Origin: Bacteroidales bacterium UBA5515
GTDB taxonomy: Bacteria > Bacteroidota > Bacteroidia > Bacteroidales > P3
Assembly (NCBI GenBank): GCA_002423895.1
Contig: DIOL01000004.1
Span: forward strand, 1 to 47,331
Length of the DNA: 47,331 nucleotides
Reading direction: 5' to 3'
Each line of letters starts with the position of its first letter. Within the stretch, counting starts at the first letter, position 1. A program made the position numbers and the translations under genes. The notes under the pieces were generated by a model. It did not search any database. It was given only the letters and a program-made list of their open reading frames with translations, and had not been told where the DNA came from. Below, one piece after another: positions 35,201 through 43,464 of the stretch.

Positions 35201-37042
35201 ATGACAACAAAAACACTTAACGAGAAAGAGAATGTAGTTGTAAGATTCGTTGGAGACTCTGGCGATGGAATGCAACTTTCGGGAACTCTTTTCTCCGAAA
35301 CAGCTGCTTTGGATGGAAATGATATTGCAACATTTCCTGATTATCCCGCTGAAATTAGAGCTCCTCACAACACAGTTGCTGGAGTTTCTGGTTTCCAGGT
35401 TCAAATAGGAAAAAGAATTTATAGTTCAGGAGATAATTGCGATGTTTTGGTTGCAATGAATCCTGCTTCTTTGAAATCTAACCTTAAATGGGCTAAAAAA
35501 GGAGGAATAATTATAGTAGATATTGACACTTTCACTGATGACACTATCCAAAAGGCTGGTTATACAAACAACCCATTGGAAGACGATTCACTATCAAGCT
35601 ATATTTTGGTTAAAGCTCCAATGACAACAATGACAGTTGAAGCAGTTAAAGATATTTTTACTGACAAAAAATCTGCGGAACGTTCAAGAAACATGTTTGC
35701 CTTGGGAATGATTTTCTACATTTTCAGCAAAGATTTAACCCATACCGATGCTTACTTAGAAAAGAAATTTAAAAAGAAACCTGATGTAGTAGCAGCAAAC
35801 AAAGCTGTTGTTAGAGCTGGATATAATTTCTGTGAAAATACAGATGTTCTACAAGCTGAAAAAGCGAAAGTTGAACAAGCTGAAATGCCAAAAGGTAAAT
35901 ACAGAAATATCACAGGAAACATTGCAACTGCATGGGGATTGCTTGCAGCAGCAGAAAAGGCTAACTTGCCTTTATTCTTAGGTTCATATCCTATCACTCC
36001 TGCAACAGATATTTTAATTGAATTAGCAAAACATAAATCACTTGGAGCAAGAGTTTTTCAAGCTGAAGACGAAATAGCAGGTATTTGTTCTGCAATTGGA
36101 GCTTCTTTTGCTGGAGCTATGGCTTGTACTTCAACATCTGGTCCTGGATTATCATTAAAGAGTGAAGCAATTGGATTAGCAGTTATGACTGAGCTTCCAC
36201 TTGTTATTGTTGATGTTCAAAGAGGAGGTCCTTCTACAGGATTGCCAACTAAAACAGAACAATCTGACCTTTACCAAGCTTTATTTGGAAGAAATGGAGA
36301 AGCACCTTGCATTGTTATTGCAGCATCATCTTCTGCAAATAGTTTCTACTATGCATTTGAAGCAGCAAGACTTTCATTGGAACACATGACTCCTACAATT
36401 CTTTTGACTGATGGTTATTTAGGAAATGGTTCTCAACTATTCCGTATTCCAAAGATGTCAGAACTTCCAACAATCAACCCTCCTTTTGCTACACCTAATG
36501 ACCCAACATATTTACCATACAAACGTAATCCAGAAACTCTTGTAAGAGAATGGGCAATTCCAGGAATGGAAGGTTTGCGTCATAGAATTGGAGGATTGGA
36601 AAAATTAGATGGTAAGGGAAGTGTTTCAACTGACAACGCTAACCACCAGTTAATGGTTAACAACAGAGCAGAAAAAGTTCAAAAGGTTGCTGACAGACTT
36701 CCTGACCAAAAAGTTTTGGGAGATGAAGATGCAGACCTATTGGTAGTTGGTTGGGGTGGAACTGAAGGAGCATTGAAACTTGCAGTTGAAGAATTAAGAG
36801 AAGAAGGAAAGAAAATAGCTTTCACTCATTTCAATTACATTATGCCATTGCCTAAAAACACTGGCGATATAATGAAAAAATATAAAAAGATAATAGTTTG
36901 TGAATTAAACATGGGACAATTTGTAAACTATTTAAGAATGAACTTCGAAAACATTCCATTCCTTCAATACAATAAAGTAAAAGGATTGCCATTCGAAGTT
37001 AGTGAATTAAAAGATAAGTTTAAACAAATTTTAGGAGAATAA
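35201..37042 (+). CDS. korA: 2-oxoacid:ferredoxin oxidoreductase, fused gamma-alpha subunit (KorA type)
   Basis: This subunit belongs to a two-gene oxidoreductase that decarboxylates 2-oxoglutarate or a related 2-oxoacid to the acyl-CoA and reduces ferredoxin. The 613 residues combine a gamma domain (about 10-195, starting RFVGDSGDGMQLSG) with an alpha domain from about 230 (GSYPITPATDILIELAKH, TSTSGPGLSLKSEAIGLA). The gene is followed 4 bases later by korB. The substrate is most likely 2-oxoglutarate by family habit, but branched-chain 2-oxoacids cannot be excluded. No delta (ferredoxin-like) subunit is adjacent. The enzyme class is oxygen-sensitive, which fits anaerobic life. Confidence 0.9.
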   Translation: MTTKTLNEKENVVVRFVGDSGDGMQLSGTLFSETAALDGNDIATFPDYPAEIRAPHNTVAGVSGFQVQIGKRIYSSGDNCDVLVAMNPASLKSNLKWAKKGGIIIVDIDTFTDDTIQKAGYTNNPLEDDSLSSYILVKAPMTTMTVEAVKDIFTDKKSAERSRNMFALGMIFYIFSKDLTHTDAYLEKKFKKKPDVVAANKAVVRAGYNFCENTDVLQAEKAKVEQAEMPKGKYRNITGNIATAWGLLAAAEKANLPLFLGSYPITPATDILIELAKHKSLGARVFQAEDEIAGICSAIGASFAGAMACTSTSGPGLSLKSEAIGLAVMTELPLVIVDVQRGGPSTGLPTKTEQSDLYQALFGRNGEAPCIVIAASSSANSFYYAFEAARLSLEHMTPTILLTDGYLGNGSQLFRIPKMSELPTINPPFATPNDPTYLPYKRNPETLVREWAIPGMEGLRHRIGGLEKLDGKGSVSTDNANHQLMVNNRAEKVQKVADRLPDQKVLGDEDADLLVVGWGGTEGALKLAVEELREEGKKIAFTHFNYIMPLPKNTGDIMKKYKKIIVCELNMGQFVNYLRMNFENIPFLQYNKVKGLPFEVSELKDKFKQILGE

Positions 37043-37046
37043 TAAT

Positions 37047-38069
37047 ATGGCTATAGAACATTCACCCGTACAACTTACAAAAGCAGATTTTGCAAGTGAT
37101 CAAATGGTTAAATGGTGTCCAGGTTGTGGAGACCATGCAATTTTAGCATCAATATTAGGAATATTTCCTGAAATAGGATATAAGAAAGAAAACTTCTGTG
37201 TAGTTTCAGGAATTGGTTGTTCTTCACGTTTTCCTTACTATGTAAACACATATGGGTTTCATGGTATTCACGGACGTGCAGGAGCAATTGCAACAGGAGT
37301 AAAAATAGCAAATCCACATTTAAGTGTTTGGATAGCTTCTGGAGATGGTGATGCAACAGCAATTGGAGGTAACCACTTCATTCACCTTATTCGTCGTAAT
37401 ATGGATATGAACTATATTTTGTTTAATAACCGTATTTATGGACTAACAAAAGGGCAATATTCTCCAACAACAAAGCAAGGTCAAATAACAAAGACCTCTC
37501 CTTTTGGAGTTATTGATTATCCTTTCAACCCAGGCGAATTGGTAATTGGTGCAAGAGGAACTTTCTTTGCAAGAGCAATTGACAACTCTCCAAAAACTTT
37601 AGGAGAAGTTTGCAGAGCAATGGCAGCTCACGATGGTGCAGCTATTGTTGAAGTATTGCAAAACTGCGTTATCTTTAATGATAAAACTCACTCTGAAGTT
37701 ACAGATAGAGAATTTAAAGAAGAACGTCAATTGTGGTTAGAACAAGGTAAGCCAATGATTTTTGGAAAGAACAAAGACAAAGGTATTATCTTGAAAGGAA
37801 ATCATCTTGAAGTTGTTGAAATTGGTAAGAATGGAATAACTGAAAATGACTTATTGGTTCATGATGCAACAAGAGAAAACACTGGAGTTCATATGATGTT
37901 GGCACAAATGCGTCCACCAGAATTTCCAATGGCTTTTGGAGTTATTCGTGCATTTAAAGCACCTACTTACAATCAAATATTTGAAAAACAAATGGAAGAA
38001 GCAAAGCAAGATGCTACAATCAAATGCGTAGATGACTTACTAAATAGTGGAGATACTTGGGAAGTATAA
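37047..38069 (+). CDS. korB: 2-oxoacid:ferredoxin oxidoreductase, beta subunit (KorB type)
   Basis: This is the thiamine-diphosphate and iron-sulfur subunit, 340 residues, paired with KorA. The first Cys motif is WCPGCGDH (about 23-30), with another Cys in SGIGCSSR (about 54-61). The TPP motif is GDGDATAIGGNHFIHL near 98-113, followed by FNNRIYGLTKGQYSPT. A third iron-sulfur Cys is expected near LQNCVIFND. All these are present, so the subunit looks active. It starts 4 bases after korA and ends at a strong intrinsic terminator. Confidence 0.92.
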   Translation: MAIEHSPVQLTKADFASDQMVKWCPGCGDHAILASILGIFPEIGYKKENFCVVSGIGCSSRFPYYVNTYGFHGIHGRAGAIATGVKIANPHLSVWIASGDGDATAIGGNHFIHLIRRNMDMNYILFNNRIYGLTKGQYSPTTKQGQITKTSPFGVIDYPFNPGELVIGARGTFFARAIDNSPKTLGEVCRAMAAHDGAAIVEVLQNCVIFNDKTHSEVTDREFKEERQLWLEQGKPMIFGKNKDKGIILKGNHLEVVEIGKNGITENDLLVHDATRENTGVHMMLAQMRPPEFPMAFGVIRAFKAPTYNQIFEKQMEEAKQDATIKCVDDLLNSGDTWEV

Positions 38070-38090
38070 CACTAAATTACTATAAAACGA

Positions 38091-38120
38091 AAAAGCAGTT
38101 CTTTTTGAACTGCTTTTTTT
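38091..38120 (+). terminator. Intrinsic terminator after korB
   Basis: Arms AAAAGCAGTTC (38091-38101) and GAACTGCTTTT (38107-38117) enclose a TTTTT loop and are followed by a run of T. It separates korAB from the convergent ABC-F gene ending at 38166. Confidence 0.88.
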
Positions 38121-38165
38121 ATTTACTTAAATATCTTGTAAGTAATAAATATCTTTCTATGAATT

Positions 38166-40112
38166 TTATTGTTGGCTTTTTTCTTCAAGCTCCAAAGACA
38201 AATCTTCCCAAAGTTTCATTTTTTGCATTAGAAGGTCTTTCTTTGATTGGTATGTTTTATAGAAATTATCATCCAAGGTTAGGGTTTGAATAATATCAGG
38301 GTCTGCAAGTTTAGAGTCAATTTCACTGATTTCGGCTTCAAGGCTTTCTATCTCCTGTTCTGTTTTCTCAATCTTTGTTCTAATCTTTCTTAGCTCCCTC
38401 TCCCACTCCTTTGACTTTTCATAATCCATTTTATTCTTTGAAACAACAGAATTTTTATTTTGAGAATCCTTAGCCTTTGATGTTTCTAATGTTTTTAAGT
38501 CTTCTATTTTGCGATGTTCAAGATATTCAAATATATCTCCCTTAAACTCTGTAATGTGTTTGTTGCGGAATTCATAAAGGCTGTTTGTAAGTCCTTGAAG
38601 AAAATCTCTATCGTGAGAAACAATAATCAATGTTCCATCATAACGAATTAAAGCATTCTTAAGAATATCCTTTGAATCCATATCCAAATGGTTTGTTGGT
38701 TCGTCCAAAACCAGAAGATTTACTGGTGAAAGTATTAGTTTAGCAAGTGCCAATCGTGATTTCTCTCCTCCCGAAAGCACCTTTACTTTCTTATCAATAT
38801 CATCTTCTCCAAACAAAAAGCTACCTAAAATATTTCTAATCTTTGAGCGAATATCTCCAACTGCAATTTCATCAATTGTTTCAAAAACTGTTTTGTTTCC
38901 ATCCAAAAGTGCAGCCTGATTTTGTGCAAAATATCCAATTGAAACCTGATGTCCTTCCTTATATTCACCACTGTAATCTGTAATCTCTCCAACAATTACC
39001 TTAGAAAGCGTACTCTTCCCTTCCCCATTCTTACCAACAAAAGCAATCTTATCTCCTCTTTCAATTATTATATTGACATCCTTCAAAATCTCTTTCTCTC
39101 CATACTTCTTCCCTAAGTTTTTCATCTGCACAACAATCTTTCCAGAATGAGGAGATGGCGGAAAACGAAAATGAATTGTTGAAATATCAACCTCATCAAT
39201 GGTTTCAAGCTCCATTTTTTCCATTAACTTTAACCTTGACTGAACTTGCTTGGCTTTTGATGCCTTATAGCGAAATCGTTCAACAAATTTTTCTATTTCT
39301 GCAATCTGTTTTTGTTGATTGGTTAAGGTTGCCCTTTGTGTTTCCCTTCTTTGGTTTAAAAGTTCAACATATTCGGAATAGGAAGCCTTGTAGTCGTATA
39401 TCTTTCCAGCAGTTATTTCAATTGTTCTTCGAGTTATACTGTCCAAAAACACTCTATCGTGGGATACTAAAACAACAGCACCAAAATAATTTATTAAGAA
39501 ATTTTCCAGCCAGCCTATTGATTCAATATCCAGGTGATTTGTTGGCTCATCTAAAAGAATAATATCTGGTTTCTTTAAAAGAATCTTTGCCAGCTCAACT
39601 CTCATTTGCCAACCAGAACTAAACTCCAATATCTTTCTACTAAAATCACTTCGAGAAAAACCCAATCCCAGCAAAACCTTTTCAGCTTCAGCCTGAGCAT
39701 TTGCAGCATCAATCAAAACAAGTCTTTCATTAGCCTCAAATTGAAGATGAAGAAGACGTTCATACTCCTCACTTTCATAATCTGTTCTATTAGCAATTTC
39801 TCTGTTAAGCTCTTCTATCTTCTTTTCCAATCGTTTTGCCTCTTCAAAAGCTGTAAGAGTTTCATCCAAAATATTCATTGTGGAAGATGGAATCATTTCC
39901 TGAGGTAAGTAACCAATGGTTTGAGATTGCGAAACAATAATTGTTCCACTTTGAGGCTCCTGTTGTTTGGAGAGAATCTTTAAAAGAGTACTCTTACCAG
40001 CACCATTCTTCCCAACAAGACCAATTCTGTCCTTATCAGAAATAACAAAGGATACATTATCAAACAGATCAATCCCAGAAAAAGCAATAGATAGATTATT
40101 AACTGTAATCAT
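38166..40112 (-). CDS. ABC-F family ATPase (translation factor type)
   Basis: This 648-residue soluble protein has two ABC ATPase domains and no membrane segments. The first domain has GKNGAGKST (34-42), the signature FSSGWQMRVELAK and Walker B IILLDEPTNHLD. The second has GKNGEGKST, LSGGEKSRLALAK and LLVLDEPTNHLD. A linker with many Arg/Lys (about 240-310, FVERFRYKASKAKQVQSR) corresponds to the P-site tRNA interaction motif, and the C-terminal ~80 residues form a coiled coil. ABC-F proteins act on the ribosome. The general layout fits the Uup/YdiF group rather than a dedicated antibiotic-resistance factor. Confidence 0.9.
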   Translation of the reverse strand: MITVNNLSIAFSGIDLFDNVSFVISDKDRIGLVGKNGAGKSTLLKILSKQQEPQSGTIIVSQSQTIGYLPQEMIPSSTMNILDETLTAFEEAKRLEKKIEELNREIANRTDYESEEYERLLHLQFEANERLVLIDAANAQAEAEKVLLGLGFSRSDFSRKILEFSSGWQMRVELAKILLKKPDIILLDEPTNHLDIESIGWLENFLINYFGAVVLVSHDRVFLDSITRRTIEITAGKIYDYKASYSEYVELLNQRRETQRATLTNQQKQIAEIEKFVERFRYKASKAKQVQSRLKLMEKMELETIDEVDISTIHFRFPPSPHSGKIVVQMKNLGKKYGEKEILKDVNIIIERGDKIAFVGKNGEGKSTLSKVIVGEITDYSGEYKEGHQVSIGYFAQNQAALLDGNKTVFETIDEIAVGDIRSKIRNILGSFLFGEDDIDKKVKVLSGGEKSRLALAKLILSPVNLLVLDEPTNHLDMDSKDILKNALIRYDGTLIIVSHDRDFLQGLTNSLYEFRNKHITEFKGDIFEYLEHRKIEDLKTLETSKAKDSQNKNSVVSKNKMDYEKSKEWERELRKIRTKIEKTEQEIESLEAEISEIDSKLADPDIIQTLTLDDNFYKTYQSKKDLLMQKMKLWEDLSLELEEKSQQ

Positions 40113-40148
40113 TCAAATATTTAGATTTATTTAGTAGAAAATAATGTG

Positions 40149-40156
40149 CAAAGATA
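40149..40156 (-). promoter_or_regulatory. -7 element for the ABC-F gene
   Basis: CAAAGATA on the + strand is TATCTTTG on the minus strand. A CAA at 40179-40181 provides a TTG at a 22-base gap. It lies 37 bases before the start. Confidence 0.6.
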
Positions 40157-40312
40157 AGAAGTTTGATTCTGTTTTCATCAATAAAAAATAAAACCTCCAA
40201 ATAACAAAAAGAAACATCAGTTAAAATAGACGAAATATAAACCTAAAAAAACAACGTTTTAGCCCAACAAAACAAGACTTATAACTAATTAAATCTCAAT
40301 TCAATCTAAGTA

Positions 40313-40433
40313 TCATGCCATGATGTTCTTGAATTCATGCCATGAATTACTCGGAATCATGGCATGAATTGACCGAATTCATGCCATGAATTGGAGAGAA
40401 TCATGCCATGAATTGGAGTATTTCATGGCATGA
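40313..40433 (+). repeat. 22-bp-period palindromic array A9 (TCATGSCATGA word, six copies)
   Basis: Six copies of TCATG-C/G-CATGA are centred at 40318, 40340, 40362, 40384, 40406 and 40428, each exactly 22 bases apart. The central base runs C, C, G, C, C, G. The arms extend to AATTCATG/CATGAATT in several units. Spacers (11 bases) share GGAGA or CCGA bits but differ. The 40113-40557 gap holds no gene; besides this array and A9b it contains the ABC-F promoter. Confidence 0.92.
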
Positions 40434-40460
40434 TTCCGACATCAAGTCGTTATTAAAAAA

Positions 40461-40499
40461 GTTCAAAACCCTATTTAAGCAGTTTGAAAGCTTATTTAA
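40461..40499 (+). repeat. 21-bp direct repeat A9b next to A9
   Basis: GTTCAAAACCCTATTTAA (40461-40478) and GTTTGAAAGCTTATTTAA (40482-40499) are two related 18-base units, 21 bases apart. They extend the A9 periodicity toward the TonB gene. A third, weaker unit may follow near 40503. Confidence 0.55.
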
Positions 40500-40557
40500 T
40501 GAGATTTAAACAAGGATTATTTGGATAGAAACTTCTTTTACTAAGTTCAAAGAAAAC

Positions 40558-41256
40558 TTATTTATTAAGTATGAATTTTACTGGTAAAGTGAATTGTTGT
40601 CTTACTACTTTGGTTCTTTGTTTGGCTGGTTTCCACTTCGGCATATCTTTCACAACTCTAATTGCTTCTTCTCCCAAACCAGAGCCTGCATCTCTAAGAA
40701 TTTTTATATCTGTTATTGAACCATCTTTTTCAACTACAAAAGTTAACATTACTGTTCCTTCTGCTCCAGTTTCCAAGGCAGATTTTGGATATTTTATTGA
40801 TTGAGACAGGTATTCTTGAAGTTTTGCATATCCTCCTGGAAATTCTGCTTCTTCTTGCACTCCTATAAATATATGATCATCTTCATCTTTCAATATTTCA
40901 TCTGGAACAACAATATCAATCTTTTTGAAAGTGGCTGCAACATTTTTATCTCCCAAAATATCATTCATATTCCATTCCTTTTTGATAACTACATTGTCAT
41001 CAACAACGTCAAATTCTGTAGTTTTTGGGGCTGAAATTTCTTCTGGTTTTTGTAATTGAGGTTCTTCTTGAGTGATAGAAACAATATCTGGAATCACATC
41101 AACAACATCTCTTGAAATAAATACTGGATCTTTTTGTTCGTAGGACCTGTACTCAAAAGCAAAGATTGTTATGCTAAGAGCAACTATTAGTCCAAATTGG
41201 ATAAATAAAGCTTTCTTGTTTTCAAGATCTGCTTTTGGGGTTTTCTTTGTTCTCAT
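40558..41256 (-). CDS. TonB family energy transducer
   Basis: This 232-residue inner-membrane-anchored protein has a basic N-terminus, one transmembrane helix (about 17-33, LFIQFGLIVALSITIFAF), an acidic and proline-poor periplasmic linker, and a C-terminal TonB domain from about 145 (EAEFPGGYAKLQEYLSQSIK, GTVMLTFVVEKDGSI, PKWKPAKQRTK). It would pass proton-motive force to outer-membrane receptors such as that at 31863. No exbBD is adjacent. The C-terminal end is very like the truncated TonB gene at the right edge of the window, so this genome holds at least two related copies. Confidence 0.88.
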   Translation of the reverse strand: MRTKKTPKADLENKKALFIQFGLIVALSITIFAFEYRSYEQKDPVFISRDVVDVIPDIVSITQEEPQLQKPEEISAPKTTEFDVVDDNVVIKKEWNMNDILGDKNVAATFKKIDIVVPDEILKDEDDHIFIGVQEEAEFPGGYAKLQEYLSQSIKYPKSALETGAEGTVMLTFVVEKDGSITDIKILRDAGSGLGEEAIRVVKDMPKWKPAKQRTKVVRQQFTLPVKFILNK

Positions 41257-41714
41257 GACTTTTTGTTTTTAGAGGTTAATTTATATAATTTATCTTTATC
41301 TCTCTTTTTGTCAATGGGAAGAACATCTCTTTATTTCAGCTCTACAACTCTGATTGGGAAGTATTATGTAGCTTTCTTATATATTAGACGATAAATAATA
41401 TAAAATATTTCATTATTGATAATAAAATAAGGTTTTTGGAGTTTATTTTAATGAAAAACAAATGTAAATTCAACAGAATTAAATTTATTTTTTGAGAATA
41501 AAAAAGGAAAAGTTGACAAAGAAAAATTAAGATTATATTTTTAAATTTTCTATGGGAAAAAAACTAAGTTGTAATGTGTCAATTGATAGTAAAAATAATA
41601 AAGAGATTGAATTATAAAATATGTTAAATCACTTGACAAAACAGCAATATAGTTTTACCTTTGTAGACTTTGGAAAAAATCATGCAATTTTTAAAAGTAT
41701 AGATAAATAAATTT
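41257..41714. other. Intergenic region, divergent TonB/queA; no gene seen
   Basis: The 458 bases are strongly AT-rich and carry no credible reading frame and no 21-22-bp array. A possible minus-strand -7 word for the TonB gene, CAAATGTA on the + strand, lies at 41459-41466, but 200 bases from the start. A small palindrome TTATTGATAATAA occurs near 41413. The queA promoter is at 41656. Confidence 0.5.
41633..41663 (+). promoter_or_regulatory. Promoter for the queA-ispD-kinase operon
   Basis: A -33 TTG (41633-41635, in CTTGACAAA) and a -7 element TACCTTTG (41656-41663) are separated by 20 bases, within the Bacteroidota spacing range. It lies 52 bases before the queA ATG. This is the best-formed promoter in the window. 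Confidence 0.7.
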
Positions 41715-42770
41715 ATGAAATTATCACAATTCAAGTACAATTTACCTAAAGAACTTATTGCCGAAAAGCCTGCTCCTGACAGAGACGCCTCACGTTTAAT
41801 GGTAATTCACAAGAAAACAAAACAAATCGAGCACCGCTTATTCTCAGACATATTGGAGTATTTCGATGAAAAAGATTTATTTGTTTTTAATGACACTAAG
41901 GTTTTCCCAGCTCGTTTATATGGAACAAAAGAAAAAACTAATGCAAGAATAGAAGTTTTCTTACTTAGAGAAATTAATCCAGATACTCGTTTATGGGATA
42001 TTTTGGTTGATCCTGCTCGTAAAATTAGAATTGGGAACAAGCTTTATTTTGGAGAAAATGATGATTTAGTTGCAGAAGTTATTGACAACACTACTTCAAG
42101 AGGTAGAACTTTAAGATTTTTGTTTGATGGAACTCATGAAGAATTTAACAAGGTTTTACATAAACTTGGCAACACTCCAATTCCAGACGATTTACTAAGA
42201 ATTAGAGATGTTATTCCTGAAGATAAGGAAAGATACCAAACAATATATGCCAGAAATGAAGGAGCTGTTGTTGCTCCAACTGCAGGTTTCCATTTCAGTA
42301 AGCAATTGATGAAAAGAATGGAGATTAAAGGTTGTGAATTTGCTTATGTTACTTTGCATTCTGGTTTAGGAAATTTCCGTCCAATTGAGGTTGAAGACCT
42401 AACAAAGCATAAGATGGACTCAGAAGAGATGCATGTTAATCAAGAAAATGCCGACATAATCAATAAGGCTGTGGAAAGAGGAAGTAAAATTTGCTGTGTT
42501 GGGACAACCACTATGAAAGCTATGGAAACATCAACTACAATCACCAAAAAGATTGTTCCTTTCGATGGTTGGTCTAACAAGTTTATCTTCCCTCCTTATG
42601 AATTTGGAGTTTCAAATTGTATGGTTACCAACTTTCATCCACCATTGTCTTCCATGCTTATGATTGCTGCTGCATTTGGAGGTTATGAATTAATAATGGA
42701 AGCTTACAAACAAGCTGTAGCTGAAAAGTACAAATTCTTAACTTACGGTGATGCAATGCTTATCATCTAA
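41715..42770 (+). CDS. queA: S-adenosylmethionine:tRNA ribosyltransferase-isomerase (QueA)
   Basis: QueA transfers and isomerises the ribose of SAM onto preQ1 in tRNA, making epoxyqueuosine at the wobble position of Tyr, His, Asn and Asp tRNAs. The 351 residues match the family. Diagnostic segments are the N-terminal YNLPKELIAEKPAPDRDASR, FNDTKVFPARLYG, ERYQTIYA, VAPTAGFHFS and MVTNFHPPLSSMLMIAAAFG. The gene overlaps ispD by about 20 bases, so translation is coupled although the pathways are unrelated. Confidence 0.97.
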   Translation: MKLSQFKYNLPKELIAEKPAPDRDASRLMVIHKKTKQIEHRLFSDILEYFDEKDLFVFNDTKVFPARLYGTKEKTNARIEVFLLREINPDTRLWDILVDPARKIRIGNKLYFGENDDLVAEVIDNTTSRGRTLRFLFDGTHEEFNKVLHKLGNTPIPDDLLRIRDVIPEDKERYQTIYARNEGAVVAPTAGFHFSKQLMKRMEIKGCEFAYVTLHSGLGNFRPIEVEDLTKHKMDSEEMHVNQENADIINKAVERGSKICCVGTTTMKAMETSTTITKKIVPFDGWSNKFIFPPYEFGVSNCMVTNFHPPLSSMLMIAAAFGGYELIMEAYKQAVAEKYKFLTYGDAMLII

Positions 42771-43464
42771 AAAAAAATATGTTATTGTTGTTGCAGGAGG
42801 TTTAGGACTTAGATTAAAAAGCGATATACCAAAACAATTCCTCCCAATTTGTGGAAAACCTATATTGATGCGAACCTTAGAAAGGTTGCATCAATATAGC
42901 AATGACATTAATATTATTTTAGTTCTTCCAAAACAACATCAAGACTATTGGAGTCTTCTTTGCAGGGAATATAATTTTACAATTGCACATAAAGTGGTTG
43001 ATGGAGGAAAGGAAAGATTCTTTTCTGTAAAAAATGCTTTAGACTCTATTGAAATTAATGAAGATGCAATTGTTGGAATTCACGATGGAGTTAGACCTTT
43101 TGTTGGTTTGAGTGTTATTGAGAAATGTTTCGATACTGCACAAACTAAGGGCAATGCAATTCCTGCTGTTAATCCTGTTGAATCTGTAAGATTTGGGAAA
43201 GAAGATATTAAGAATGACATTAATACTATTGCATATGATCGCAATTTAGTTTGGCTTGTTCAAACTCCCCAATGTTTTGATTTGAAAATATTGAAAGAAG
43301 CCTACAATCAACCTTTCGATAAAAGATTTACTGACGATGCTTCAGTTGTTGAAAGCATAGGTTATAGAATAAACTTGGTTGAAGGTAATAGAGAAAATAT
43401 AAAAATTACTAACCCTTTAGACATTGCATACGCAGAATTATTATTTAATGATTTCAAAAATTAA
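42751..43464 (+). CDS. ispD: 2-C-methyl-D-erythritol 4-phosphate cytidylyltransferase (IspD)
   Basis: IspD couples MEP to CTP, giving CDP-ME in the non-mevalonate isoprenoid pathway. The motif VIVVAGGLGLRLKSDIPKQF near the N-terminus and the later GIHDGVRPFV and LVQTPQCF are typical. The frame opens at GTG 42748, but ATG 42751 follows at once and is preferred (237 residues). It overlaps queA by 20 bases. A related CDP-ribitol enzyme (TarI) shares this fold, but IspD is the simpler reading. The next gene overlaps its 3' end by 17 bases. Confidence 0.9.
   Translation: MQCLSSKKKYVIVVAGGLGLRLKSDIPKQFLPICGKPILMRTLERLHQYSNDINIILVLPKQHQDYWSLLCREYNFTIAHKVVDGGKERFFSVKNALDSIEINEDAIVGIHDGVRPFVGLSVIEKCFDTAQTKGNAIPAVNPVESVRFGKEDIKNDINTIAYDRNLVWLVQTPQCFDLKILKEAYNQPFDKRFTDDASVVESIGYRINLVEGNRENIKITNPLDIAYAELLFNDFKN

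Noticed and set aside
37108..37362. Leu/His-rich minus-strand gene within korB
   Set aside because: Antisense shadow of a well-conserved coding region; composition is typical of such shadows.
40313..40433. CRISPR array
   Set aside because: Repeats are 11-17 bases and palindromic, spacers are about 11 bases or less, and there is no leader or cas gene. The step of 22 bp is far below any CRISPR unit.
41257..41714. preQ1 riboswitch before queA
   Set aside because: The leader is short after the mapped promoter (about 45 bases) and AT-rich, without the C-rich preQ1 aptamer pattern.
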